Part shown: positions 42,128-48,335 of the stretch, piece after piece
Numbering within the stretch: the stretch's first letter is position 1
Layout: the number at the start of each line of letters is the position of its first letter
Assembly (NCBI GenBank): GCA_944389065.1
Contig: CALXKZ010000086.1
Coordinates: forward strand, 1-48,335
DNA from: an uncultured Spirochaetaceae bacterium
GTDB lineage: Bacteria; Spirochaetota; Spirochaetia; Sphaerochaetales; Sphaerochaetaceae
Reading direction: 5' to 3'
Length of the DNA: 48,335 nucleotides
Translations under genes and position numbers: made by a program
The notes under the pieces: model-generated
Told to the model about the DNA's origin: nothing
Seen by the model: the letters and a program-made list of their open reading frames with translations, nothing else
The model's database searches: none

Positions 42128-43238
42128 TATCTATAAAGACAAGATCCTCCGGCCTGAAGATCACGTCCTTCCTCCCTTCTCCGAGAATCGAAACGATTTC
42201 AGTGCTCTTATGTCCCTGAATCAGCTCCAGTTCCGTACTGTCAAAGTATGGTGCAGCCTTGGCGAAAACCTTTCCTTCCTTATCCATTATAGCGGCAACC
42301 TCTCCTTGGGAGAATACACCCTTCACGGCAATGATCCCGGATGGAAGAAGGCTCTTATGGCTGTACAGAGCCTTCACTGCTCCGTCATCAACAATGATAG
42401 ACCCCTCATATGTCGTATTGAGAAGCCACCTTTCGCGCTGAGTGAGCCTTTTATCAGGATGGATGAGCGTGCCTATTGTCTCTCCTGACACAATCCGTGG
42501 AAGTATATCATCAACGTAGCCTGATGCGATCACAGTCGCGCACCCGCCTTTCTGGGCAATCTGGGCGGCAAGAAGCTTGGTCTTCATCCCGCCTGTGGCA
42601 AACCTTGAGCCTGCACCTTTGGCGAACGACATTATCTCCGGGGTGATTTCCTCGATCTCGGGAATGAGCTTGGCGCTCTTATCCGTTTTCGGATTCCCTG
42701 TATATATACCGTCGATATCCGTTAGAAGAACAAGCAGATCCGCATCGATTTTCGAAGCAACAAGGGCACTCATCCTGTCATTGTCGCCGAACTGATTGCC
42801 TATCTCCGCAGTCGATACGACATCATTCTCATTGAATACAGGAACGACACCCATTGCTAGCAGCATCGATACGGACTGTCTGAGATTGTTATAGCTTGTC
42901 CTGTTGTTCAGAATCGTACGTGTGATCAGAACCTGGGCACAGAGAAGCCCATGGCTCCTGAAGGCCTCCCTGTATGCGCTCATAAGCACAGGCTGGCCAA
43001 TGGCTGCACAGGCCTGCCGCATACCGATATAGACGACCGGGTTATTATGTCCAAGAGCCTTCGCACCAAGCCCCACAGCACCTGATGAAACAAGAAGCAC
43101 CTGATACCCCTTCTCCTGAAGGGCTGATATCTGGCTTGCGATGCTTCTGACTCTGTTCATGTCAATCCCATCAGGGGATGAAAGGATATTGGTACCTGCT
43201 TTTATTACAATTCTCTTGAGATGGGAGAAATCACGCAT
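42120..43238 (-). CDS. proB: Glutamate 5-kinase
   Basis: First step of proline synthesis from glutamate; 372 residues. The amino acid kinase domain has VIKAGTNILSS, LLVSSGAVGLGAKAL, PVFNENDVVSTAEI, FGDNDRMSALVASKIDADLLVLLTDIDGIYTGNP and GGMKTKLLAAQIA. A C-terminal PUA domain (about 275-360) is present, as in the long form, which is feedback inhibited by proline in E. coli. It starts on the last base of proA (TAATG-like one-base overlap). No proC lies in the window. Confidence 0.97.
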   Translation of the reverse strand: MRDFSHLKRIVIKAGTNILSSPDGIDMNRVRSIASQISALQEKGYQVLLVSSGAVGLGAKALGHNNPVVYIGMRQACAAIGQPVLMSAYREAFRSHGLLCAQVLITRTILNNRTSYNNLRQSVSMLLAMGVVPVFNENDVVSTAEIGNQFGDNDRMSALVASKIDADLLVLLTDIDGIYTGNPKTDKSAKLIPEIEEITPEIMSFAKGAGSRFATGGMKTKLLAAQIAQKGGCATVIASGYVDDILPRIVSGETIGTLIHPDKRLTQRERWLLNTTYEGSIIVDDGAVKALYSHKSLLPSGIIAVKGVFSQGEVAAIMDKEGKVFAKAAPYFDSTELELIQGHKSTEIVSILGEGRKDVIFRPEDLVFIDNE

Positions 43239-44518
43239 CAGATAAGCTCCTTATGATGGAAGGACTTCCCGTTCCTGCCGGAATATTCTGCAACTGTCTC
43301 ACCATGCCCTGAGAGAAGCCATCTGGAGGTCATGAGGCCAGAAAGCCCTACAGGTCCTCTTGCATGTATCTTTCCTGTTGATATTCCGACTTCGGCACCA
43401 AGACCAAATCTAAAACCATCTGCAAACCGTGTAGAGCAATTGCAGAAAACATCCGCGCTGTCAACCTTCTGGAAGAATAAGCGCTTCGCTTCCTCACTTT
43501 CAGTGACTATAGCATCGGTGTGATGGGATGAATGCTCCGCAATATGCTCAATAGCCTCTTCGATTGACGAAACAACTTTGACTGCGCACTCAAGAGAGAG
43601 GAACTCCTTATCAAAATCATCAGGAACCGAAGGAATTGCCTCAGGCATATACTGGATCGCCCTTTCATCGGCACGGACCTTGACGCCAAGATGCAGGAAT
43701 TCAGCATTGAGATTGGGAAGGATTACAGGGGCAGCGGATTCATGGACAAGGAACGTCTCAGCCGAGTTGCATGCAGCAGGATACTGGGTCTTGCTATCAA
43801 CTGCGATGCGGACAGCCATCTCTGCATTGGCAGATGCATCGATATATACAGAGCAGATTCCATCGGCATGGCCGATCACCGGGATCCTGGTATGATCCAT
43901 GACATATCTGACGAAAGCATTGGAACCACGAGGAATCACGAGATCGATGTATCCATCCATGCCCAGAAGCACAGAGACATCCTCATGGCTCTCTACTCCA
44001 AGTATCCAGTCACTTCCTGCAGCTTTTGAGATTATATCGACAAGAGTTCTGTTTGTATTTCTCGCCTCGCTGCCTCCCTTGAGCACGACAGCATTTCCAG
44101 AACGGAGGGAAAGCCCTGCTATCTGGACAAGGGCATCAGGCCTGGCTTCGAATATCATGGCGATGACGCCAATCGGGAATGAAACACGCTCAAGGATGAA
44201 TCCAGGATCAAGCTCACGCTTCTCAAGGACCTTTCCGATCGGATCGGGAAGAGAGCAAAGCTCCCTCAGTCCCTGGATAGAGGAATCAATCTTCTCATCT
44301 GTGAATGCAAGACGCTTCATAAGAGAAGGCTGGAGTCCTTTCTCCTCAGCATTCTTCAGGTCTGCATCATTTGCCTTCCTTATTATTTCCCTGCTGCAAT
44401 CCAGAGCCTCTGCTATACTGAGCAGAAGATTCTTTCTCTCCTCATCGGTGGATGAGGAAATCCTGCCAGCTCCCTTTCTGAGAGCCATGATCATTTCCTG
44501 TAACGTTCTTTCTGCCAT
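43238..44518 (-). CDS. proA: Gamma-glutamyl phosphate reductase
   Basis: Second step of proline synthesis, 426 residues. The catalytic cysteine lies in QYPAACNSAETFLVH. Other blocks are PIGVIAMIFEARPDALVQIAGLSLRSGNAVVLKGGSEA, DLVIPRGSNAFVRYV, RVRADERA-like KVRADERAIQY and GPVGLSGLMTSRWLLSGHGE. It lies 19 bases after yqeB and is directly followed by proB. Confidence 0.97.
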   Translation of the reverse strand: MAERTLQEMIMALRKGAGRISSSTDEERKNLLLSIAEALDCSREIIRKANDADLKNAEEKGLQPSLMKRLAFTDEKIDSSIQGLRELCSLPDPIGKVLEKRELDPGFILERVSFPIGVIAMIFEARPDALVQIAGLSLRSGNAVVLKGGSEARNTNRTLVDIISKAAGSDWILGVESHEDVSVLLGMDGYIDLVIPRGSNAFVRYVMDHTRIPVIGHADGICSVYIDASANAEMAVRIAVDSKTQYPAACNSAETFLVHESAAPVILPNLNAEFLHLGVKVRADERAIQYMPEAIPSVPDDFDKEFLSLECAVKVVSSIEEAIEHIAEHSSHHTDAIVTESEEAKRLFFQKVDSADVFCNCSTRFADGFRFGLGAEVGISTGKIHARGPVGLSGLMTSRWLLSGHGETVAEYSGRNGKSFHHKELI

Positions 44519-44537
44519 ACAGAAAGCTTACAACAAA

Positions 44538-45347
44538 TCATCGATTCAGGAAATGGTCAACAGCTTCCAGCACCCCGCCGCCGATTGCCCTTGCCTTATC
44601 GGAGACTGTAAGATAATCAGCTTCACTGCCTCTTGGATCTATATCAGCGATCTTGAAGCCTGCTGGCACCTCTAGATCCGAACGCAGCAGACCGCGGAGC
44701 ATGCCATCGATTGATGCCCTTACAGGAACAGAGGAAACTTCTGCGATTATCTCTCCCTTCCTTACTATATCCCCTATTTCCCTCAGTCCCTTGAAAATAC
44801 CAGAGCATGGTGAATGGATCACACGTTCAGCAGCATAGCCTGCTATCAATCCAGGAATGCCTGTATTGGCGATTGCACATCCGGAATAGATTACACGGCC
44901 AAGATAATGTCCTCTCTTCGTCTCCACTACAGCATCGACATCCACCCCTGCCTCAAAACCAGGACCGAGGGCGATTGTGAAAGGAGCAAGGGAACGGCTG
45001 GTCCCGAGATTGCGCTTTGCGATGATCGCATCTACAAGCACTGCAGGATTGAATACTGATAGTACAGAGAGATCCGGATCGACAATAACAGGAACATGTC
45101 CTCTGGAAAGAACGGAGAGAGCTGTATCCGGAGATGCCTTCTCTGCTACGGTCCCTTCAACAGACATAGAACCTTCATATACAGCCTCTGCAAAGGCAAC
45201 AGTCCTTCTTATTACAGTAGGCTTCCCGGTCTCAAGAGCAATCACCTTGTATCCTGCATTTCGGAGACGTATGATAGTACCAGTTGCAAGATCACCTGCA
45301 CCACGGACTACGATAAGGTGTCTATCAGCATCAGCCAAGCTTCTCAA
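44538..45347 (-). CDS. yqeB: YqeB-type selenium-dependent molybdenum hydroxylase maturation protein
   Basis: A 269-residue protein of the EF2563/YqeB family, linked in other bacteria to selenium-dependent molybdenum hydroxylases. It has RGAGDLATGTIIRLRNAGYKVIALETGKPTVIRRTVAFAEAV, then GPGFEAGVDVDAVVETKRGH and VIHSPCSGIFK...IGDIVRKGEIIAEV, a biotinyl-like barrel. Start is a TTG at 45347, nine bases after an AGGAGG site inside yqeC, with a 17-base overlap; no ATG is in a suitable place. It probably works with YqeC on a labile selenium cofactor. Confidence 0.88.
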   Translation of the reverse strand: MRSLADADRHLIVVRGAGDLATGTIIRLRNAGYKVIALETGKPTVIRRTVAFAEAVYEGSMSVEGTVAEKASPDTALSVLSRGHVPVIVDPDLSVLSVFNPAVLVDAIIAKRNLGTSRSLAPFTIALGPGFEAGVDVDAVVETKRGHYLGRVIYSGCAIANTGIPGLIAGYAAERVIHSPCSGIFKGLREIGDIVRKGEIIAEVSSVPVRASIDGMLRGLLRSDLEVPAGFKIADIDPRGSEADYLTVSDKARAIGGGVLEAVDHFLNR

Positions 45348-46035
45348 TTATCCTGTCCTCCTTCATCGAAACGGCATATGCCTGTACTGGATACTCCAGC
45401 CCCCTTAGTATGGAAAGCTTATCATCGGATAAATTCTCCGCACCATTTATAAGGATGGCTTTCTTTCCTGCCATTCCCTTAGCAAGTCCTTCTTCTGAAT
45501 GAAGATACCAGTCAAGGTAATGGGCATCCACGATTCCTTCTCTCCCGTCTCCGAATACAGCAGAATATATCTTATCGCCAATTCCCCAGGCTCCAATGAC
45601 AGCAGCTGTAGCAGTTGTCAGCGGATGAATCACAGGATCGCGCTCAGTGTGGATCTTCAAAGGCAGGCCCCTCGATCCATCTGCTTCTGAGATTATCACA
45701 TCATAGTAACCGTAGAGAGCGGAAAGGACTTCCTCCCTTGGAGAAAGCCATTTCTTCATATCCATAGTGCTTTTCTCTGCATAGAACACCATCATGGGCC
45801 TGTCAGGCCGGAATCCAAGGACGCTTTCGTCACTGAAGATGATATCCTGCCCATATTTATAAAGGCGAGGCGACATCACTTTAGTAGTCGTAGTGATAAG
45901 CACACATAGTCCCTTATCCCTGAGATAAGAGCCGAACGCGCTCATAAAGGTGGTTTTGCCACCCCCGCCTGTTATCGAAATAAAGCTATGACTGCCAGAG
46001 ACAAGAACTGCCTCCATCTCATCCATAAGTCCCAT
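45331..46035 (-). CDS. yqeC: YqeC-type selenium cofactor biosynthesis protein
   Basis: A 234-residue P-loop protein of the YqeC family. It has SITGGGGKTTFMSAFGSYL as nucleotide loop, LITTTTKVMSP, IISEADGSRGLPLKI, and VIGAWGIGDKIYS near the middle. It is predicted, with YqeB, to mature the selenium cofactor of molybdenum hydroxylases such as xanthine dehydrogenase (family knowledge). The hydroxylase itself is not in the window. TATAAT is six bases before the ATG and there is no Shine-Dalgarno, so it is a likely leaderless first gene of the yqeC-yqeB-proA-proB-GT run. Confidence 0.88.
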   Translation of the reverse strand: MGLMDEMEAVLVSGSHSFISITGGGGKTTFMSAFGSYLRDKGLCVLITTTTKVMSPRLYKYGQDIIFSDESVLGFRPDRPMMVFYAEKSTMDMKKWLSPREEVLSALYGYYDVIISEADGSRGLPLKIHTERDPVIHPLTTATAAVIGAWGIGDKIYSAVFGDGREGIVDAHYLDWYLHSEEGLAKGMAGKKAILINGAENLSDDKLSILRGLEYPVQAYAVSMKEDRIIEKLG

Positions 46036-46041
46036 ACATTG

Positions 46042-46047
46042 ATTATA
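46042..46047 (-). promoter_or_regulatory. -10 element six bases before the yqeC ATG
   Basis: A perfect TATAAT on the minus strand, six bases before the start codon; a weak TTTATC lies 17 bases upstream. Confidence 0.55.
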
Positions 46048-46053
46048 TTCTTC

Positions 46054-46082
46054 TTGCCCTCATCGATAAAGGTGGCTAAACT
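46054..46082 (+). promoter_or_regulatory. Promoter of the cation diffusion facilitator gene
   Basis: TTGCCC (46054-46059), a 17-base spacer, TAAACT (46077-46082). The ATG begins eight bases after the -10, so the leader would be at most one or two bases. Confidence 0.55.
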
Positions 46083-46090
46083 CACGGTTA

Positions 46091-47203
46091 ATGACTGGTG
46101 ATGATAGAAACAGGATATTGAAACGGACTGCATTGACAGGAATCATTTCCAATGCATTCATTGCATTATGCAAGCTTGTGATAGGACTGGCCTCGGGTTC
46201 CGTTGCGATCATCTCCGATGCTGCGAACAATGCTTCGGACATGCTTTCGTCCGTGGTCACCATCATAGGCTTCGATGTAGCAAAGAGAAGACCAACCCAT
46301 TCCCATCCGCTCGGATTCGGAAGGATTGAGTACATATCAGCACTATTCGTAGCATTCCTTGTCCTGTTCACAGGCGCTGCTTTCTTCCGCTCATCAATTG
46401 AAGCAATAAAGAATCCTGCTCCTGTAATGGTATCGCTTCCGATGATGTTCATTCTCCTTCTGACAATCGGCATCAAGATGATGCTGTGGCGACTCAGCGT
46501 CAGAAACGGAAAGAGAATAAACAGCGAAGCGCTCTCCGCATCAGGATCGGATGCCCTTTCCGATGCGCTTGCGACAACTGTAACGATAATCGCATCGATC
46601 ATAGGGCATTTCTCATCTATTCCCATTGATGGATATGCAGGAATAATCGTCAGCATATTCATCCTGTACTCCGGTGTGAAAAGTGTCATTGAGACAGTTT
46701 CGGCCATCGTCGGTGAGCGGCCAGAGAAGAAGACCGTAGAAGAACTGAGGGCCATCATAAACACTCATCCGCCACTATCCGGAGGATATGATGTCCAGAT
46801 CCATAACTATGGCCCATCACGTGCAATCGGCACATGCAATGTTGAAGTTCCTTCTGATTCAATGGCAGAAGCGATATTCGATGCGATGACGGATGCTCAG
46901 GAAGAGATTATGGCAAAGATGGGAATATATATGACGTTCGGAATGTATGCAGTCAATTCAAAGAATCCTGTTGTCCAGCTGATGAAGAAGGAAGTGCTGA
47001 AAGTGCTTAAGGAAGCATCTCCTGCAGTCATCGGAATCCATGCATTCCATGTGCATCTTGAGGACTCCAGAGTCCATTTCGATGTCGTCGTTGATTTCAC
47101 CATCCGTGACTATGCAGAGTTCAGGAGGACTGAGGAGAAAGCGTTGGAGAGAGCATTCCCGACATACAGCTTCCAGTTCAATATAGATCCCGATTACGCG
47201 TAG
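46091..47203 (+). CDS. Cation diffusion facilitator (CDF) transporter
   Basis: A 370-residue divalent metal exporter. Six membrane helices occupy the first 210 residues. The metal-site motifs are SDAANNASDML in helix 2 (where DxxxD-type ligands lie), HSHPLGFGRIEYI and SGSDALSDAL in helix 5, suggesting manganese, zinc or iron. Two cytoplasmic domains follow: a standard CDF C-terminal domain and an extra ferredoxin-like region. The latter (about 290-370) contains IHAFHVHLEDSRVHFDVVVDF, whose histidines may bind metal. It is divergent from yqeC and probably leaderless. Confidence 0.92.
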   Translation: MTGDDRNRILKRTALTGIISNAFIALCKLVIGLASGSVAIISDAANNASDMLSSVVTIIGFDVAKRRPTHSHPLGFGRIEYISALFVAFLVLFTGAAFFRSSIEAIKNPAPVMVSLPMMFILLLTIGIKMMLWRLSVRNGKRINSEALSASGSDALSDALATTVTIIASIIGHFSSIPIDGYAGIIVSIFILYSGVKSVIETVSAIVGERPEKKTVEELRAIINTHPPLSGGYDVQIHNYGPSRAIGTCNVEVPSDSMAEAIFDAMTDAQEEIMAKMGIYMTFGMYAVNSKNPVVQLMKKEVLKVLKEASPAVIGIHAFHVHLEDSRVHFDVVVDFTIRDYAEFRRTEEKALERAFPTYSFQFNIDPDYA

Positions 47204-47277
47204 ACCATTTTTCAGATGTTCTTCATTGTTCTTGATTATTCTCAGCCGCTATTTAAATAACGGGATTTGATAGGAGA

Positions 47278-47316
47278 ATGAAGATGAGGTGTTTTGTAAT
47301 TGATAGTGTCACCTAG
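47278..47316 (+). CDS. Possible 12-residue leader peptide
   Basis: ATG at 47278 directly after an AGGAG gives MKMRCFVIDSVT; the second ATG (47284) has a better seven-base spacing. It lies at the 5' end of the small-peptide locus and may be a regulatory upstream frame. Support is weak beyond the ribosome site. Confidence 0.25.
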   Translation: MKMRCFVIDSVT

Positions 47317-47371
47317 GGCTATGTCCAGAATTCTAGTTACCCCAGATGTGGAATTTTCTTAAGAGGTATCT

Positions 47372-47452
47372 ATGGAAAAAGACCGGCTGGCAATAGCTTC
47401 GTTTGCAGTCGCAGTTATCCAGACGGTCATCGCAATCCTCGCTCTCTTGTAG
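47372..47452 (+). CDS. Small hydrophobic membrane peptide 1 (26 residues)
   Basis: The peptide has five charged or polar residues (MEKDR) followed by a 21-residue hydrophobic segment rich in Ile, Val, Leu and Ala, ending in ILALL. That is a single membrane helix and little else. AGAGGT five bases before the ATG is a plausible ribosome site. It resembles the peptide at 47525, aligning without gaps from KDRLAIA to RDKMQIA. The size and shape recall type I toxins and small membrane regulators, but no known family was recognized. Confidence 0.5.
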   Translation: MEKDRLAIASFAVAVIQTVIAILALL

Positions 47453-47466
47453 AGCTGGTACAAATC

Positions 47467-47488
47467 GGAGGGAGTTGCAGCTCCCTCC
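47467..47488 (+). other. Perfect hairpin between the two membrane peptides
   Basis: GGAGGGAG pairs with CTCCCTCC (8 pairs) around TTGCAG. No T tract follows. One arm is Shine-Dalgarno-like, so it could act as an attenuator or mRNA-protecting stem. Confidence 0.65.
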
Positions 47489-47524
47489 CCTATAGATTAT
47501 CCCGTCTAAGGGAAGGAGTCAAAT

Positions 47525-47605
47525 ATGAGGGACAAGATGCAGATAGCTGCATTGGCTCTCCAGATACTTAATTGCGTGCTTCTTATAGCATTGCTGCTGG
47601 AGTAA
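47525..47605 (+). CDS. Small hydrophobic membrane peptide 2 (26 residues)
   Basis: MRDKMQIAALALQILNCVLL and six further residues ending in LLLE form one membrane helix after a short charged N-terminus. A strong GGAAGGAG lies eight bases before the ATG, better than for the first peptide. It aligns with peptide 1 along its whole length by pattern (D, I-A, V and L-L kept, conservative changes elsewhere), indicating duplication. Function unknown. Confidence 0.55.
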   Translation: MRDKMQIAALALQILNCVLLIALLLE

Positions 47606-47608
47606 CTG

Positions 47609-47689
47609 ATGACTGAAGAAAAGAAAGATATACGGGAGTGGTGTACGCCCCGGTGCAGGAAGGCCGAAAGGCATAAACAAGCCATATAA
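47609..47689 (+). CDS. Small soluble cysteine-containing peptide (26 residues)
   Basis: Starts three bases after the stop of peptide 2, with GGAG six bases upstream inside that gene, so it would be translationally coupled. The product is charged: MTEEKKDIREWCTPRCRKAE, then RHKQAI. It has a CxxxC pair and a nearby histidine that might bind metal. No family recognized; it could be a partner or antidote of the membrane peptides, or chance. Confidence 0.4.
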   Translation: MTEEKKDIREWCTPRCRKAERHKQAI

Positions 47690-47713
47690 GGCATTCTCGA
47701 TAAATAAAGAGCC

Positions 47714-47831
47714 GCACTCTCTCCACCAAAGCCCGGTAATGCACATCGCAAAACAACTTTTAAAAGGCATTACTATGCCTGCAGAGCACAACCATGCCAC
47801 TCTTTAAAGAGAAGCAACAGCCAGAGAGTGC
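47714..47831. repeat. Inverted repeat and palindrome cluster
   Basis: GCACTCTCT (47714-47722) and AGAGAGTGC (47823-47831) are perfect inverted copies about 100 bases apart. Between them lies a 12-base palindrome CTCTTTAAAGAG (47800-47811). They could fold as a long RNA structure. Confidence 0.5.
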
Positions 47832-47860
47832 AGCCCATGCAGAAGTCACACATCTAAGGA

Positions 47861-47894
47861 AGATCCATTGATGGCAATCTCTGGATCTCGTTTT
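47861..47894 (+). terminator. Probable intrinsic terminator of the small-peptide locus
   Basis: AGATCCA pairs with TGGATCT (7 pairs, 14-base loop), followed by CGTTTT. Confidence 0.5.
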
Positions 47895-47923
47895 AGATTT
47901 CCGTCCATCCTTTCACAAATAGA

Positions 47924-47955
47924 CCCTCCAAGATAGTTTCACTCTATTTGAAGGG
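47924..47955 (-). terminator. Hairpin after the ABC binding-protein gene
   Basis: CCCTTCAAATAG pairs with CTATCTTGGAGGG through one G-U pair and one bulge, 24 bases past the stop codon on the minus strand. The T tract after it is weak (TCTATTTG). Confidence 0.45.
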
Positions 47956-47979
47956 TTGCATAGACTGATCGGATTATGC

Positions 47980-48335
47980 TCAGGAATTCTCTGCTTTCAG
48001 CTCTTCAAGTCTCTCAGTCCATGCGCTCATCAGCGAATCCGCAGCCTGTTCCGGAGTCTCACGGCCGAAAGCAACGTTCTCATATTCGTTGTACATCAGA
48101 TCCAGGCATATCACATCCTGGCTAAGAACACTATCGATCACGAGGGACTGGGCAGAAGCATTGTTCGTGGCCTTTATGATAAGAGGATCGGAAAGGCCTT
48201 TCTCCTCGCAAAGCGCCCTTGCGCTCTCAACCGGAGGAACTGCCCTTGTATCCCTGAGTATCTCCTGCGCCTCAGGATCGTTGTAGAAGAAGTTGATGAA
48301 ATCAGCAGCAGCATTCTGCTTCTCAGGTGATGAGG
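47980..48335 (-). CDS. ABC sugar-binding protein, C-terminal part (cut by window edge)
   Basis: The last 118 codons of an open frame that enters from the right edge on the minus strand. The translation (NAAADFINFFYNDPEAQEIL, RAVPPVESAR, GRETPEQAADSLMSAWTERL) matches the C-terminal helices of family-1 extracellular solute-binding proteins of ABC sugar importers. The pattern of a conserved FINFFYND block followed by VPP or VP and a final EELKAEN-type helix is typical. Start, signal peptide and any permease genes lie beyond the window. Confidence 0.85.
   Translation of the reverse strand, partial: SSPEKQNAAADFINFFYNDPEAQEILRDTRAVPPVESARALCEEKGLSDPLIIKATNNASAQSLVIDSVLSQDVICLDLMYNEYENVAFGRETPEQAADSLMSAWTERLEELKAENS

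Larger units (their letters stand above)
47204..47979. other. Gene-poor region with small reading frames and hairpins
   Basis: No conventional gene lies here, but the region contains a short leader frame (47278), three 26-codon frames (47372, 47525, 47609), a perfect hairpin (47467-47488), palindromes and inverted repeats (47714-47831) and a terminator-like structure (47861-47894). A possible plus-strand promoter lies near 47230-47265 (TTGTTC or TTGATT -35s with TATTTA or TAAATA -10s). Confidence 0.6.

Noticed and set aside
47794..47871. A 25-codon plus-strand frame after the small peptides
   Set aside because: No ribosome site and low hydrophobicity; it is crossed by palindromes that look like RNA structure rather than coding sequence.

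Overview
The window looks like chromosomal DNA of a fermentative, anaerobic spirochaete, probably close to Sphaerochaeta or Treponema (inference; there is no rRNA gene in the window to confirm it). The evidence is a complete A/V-type rotary ATPase operon, an oxygen-sensitive class III ribonucleotide reductase with its radical-SAM activase, a TRAP transporter whose binding protein has the glycine/serine-rich mature N-terminus common in spirochaetes, clostridial-type ferredoxin and several lipoproteins. Base composition is moderate. Genes are tightly packed, and most lie on the minus strand.

Layout, left to right. 1-244 holds no protein gene but has a strong minus-strand promoter and a leader that may serve an rRNA operon beyond the left edge. 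245-11415 (minus) is the V-ATPase operon in the order H-C-I-K-F-E-A-B-D, continuing without a break into a universal stress protein, a PTS-type IIA protein and a beta-CASP ribonuclease. 11572-13652 (minus) has two oligopeptide-type ABC ATPases and a flavodoxin-like reductase, behind tRNA-Pro(GGG). 13785-20476 (minus) is a catabolic operon: TRAP transporter (DctP, DctQ, DctM), GntR regulator, IolB-like isomerase, TIM-barrel sugar isomerase, ribulose-phosphate-epimerase-like protein and FAH-family enzyme. 20853-24037 carries nrdG and nrdD, with tandem NrdR boxes before nrdD. 24160-27926 has valS and a caspase-like lipoprotein gene.

28014-33838 is a mosaic of single genes: a DEDDh exonuclease, PAP2 phosphatase, tRNA-Asn, manA, a MATE exporter, tRNA-Gly, an rmlB-like dehydratase and a YbgC thioesterase. 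33835-41066 has topB, two more MATE exporters, a ferredoxin and a large lipoprotein. 41177-46035 (minus) is one tight run: yqeC, yqeB, proA, proB and a glycosyltransferase-like gene. 46091-47203 is a cation diffusion facilitator. 47204-47979 holds three consecutive 26-codon reading frames, two of them related membrane peptides, set among hairpins. The right edge cuts an ABC sugar-binding protein.

Two cross-cutting patterns stand out. Several promoters have an extended -10 of the form TGC-TAnnnT. At least seven genes have a -10-like hexamer only 6-8 bases before the ATG and no Shine-Dalgarno sequence, which suggests leaderless mRNAs beside ordinary Shine-Dalgarno-led operons. The best candidates for something undescribed are the small-peptide locus near 47.4 kb, the TRAP-linked catabolic operon, and the coupling of the ATPase operon to stress and PTS-type proteins.
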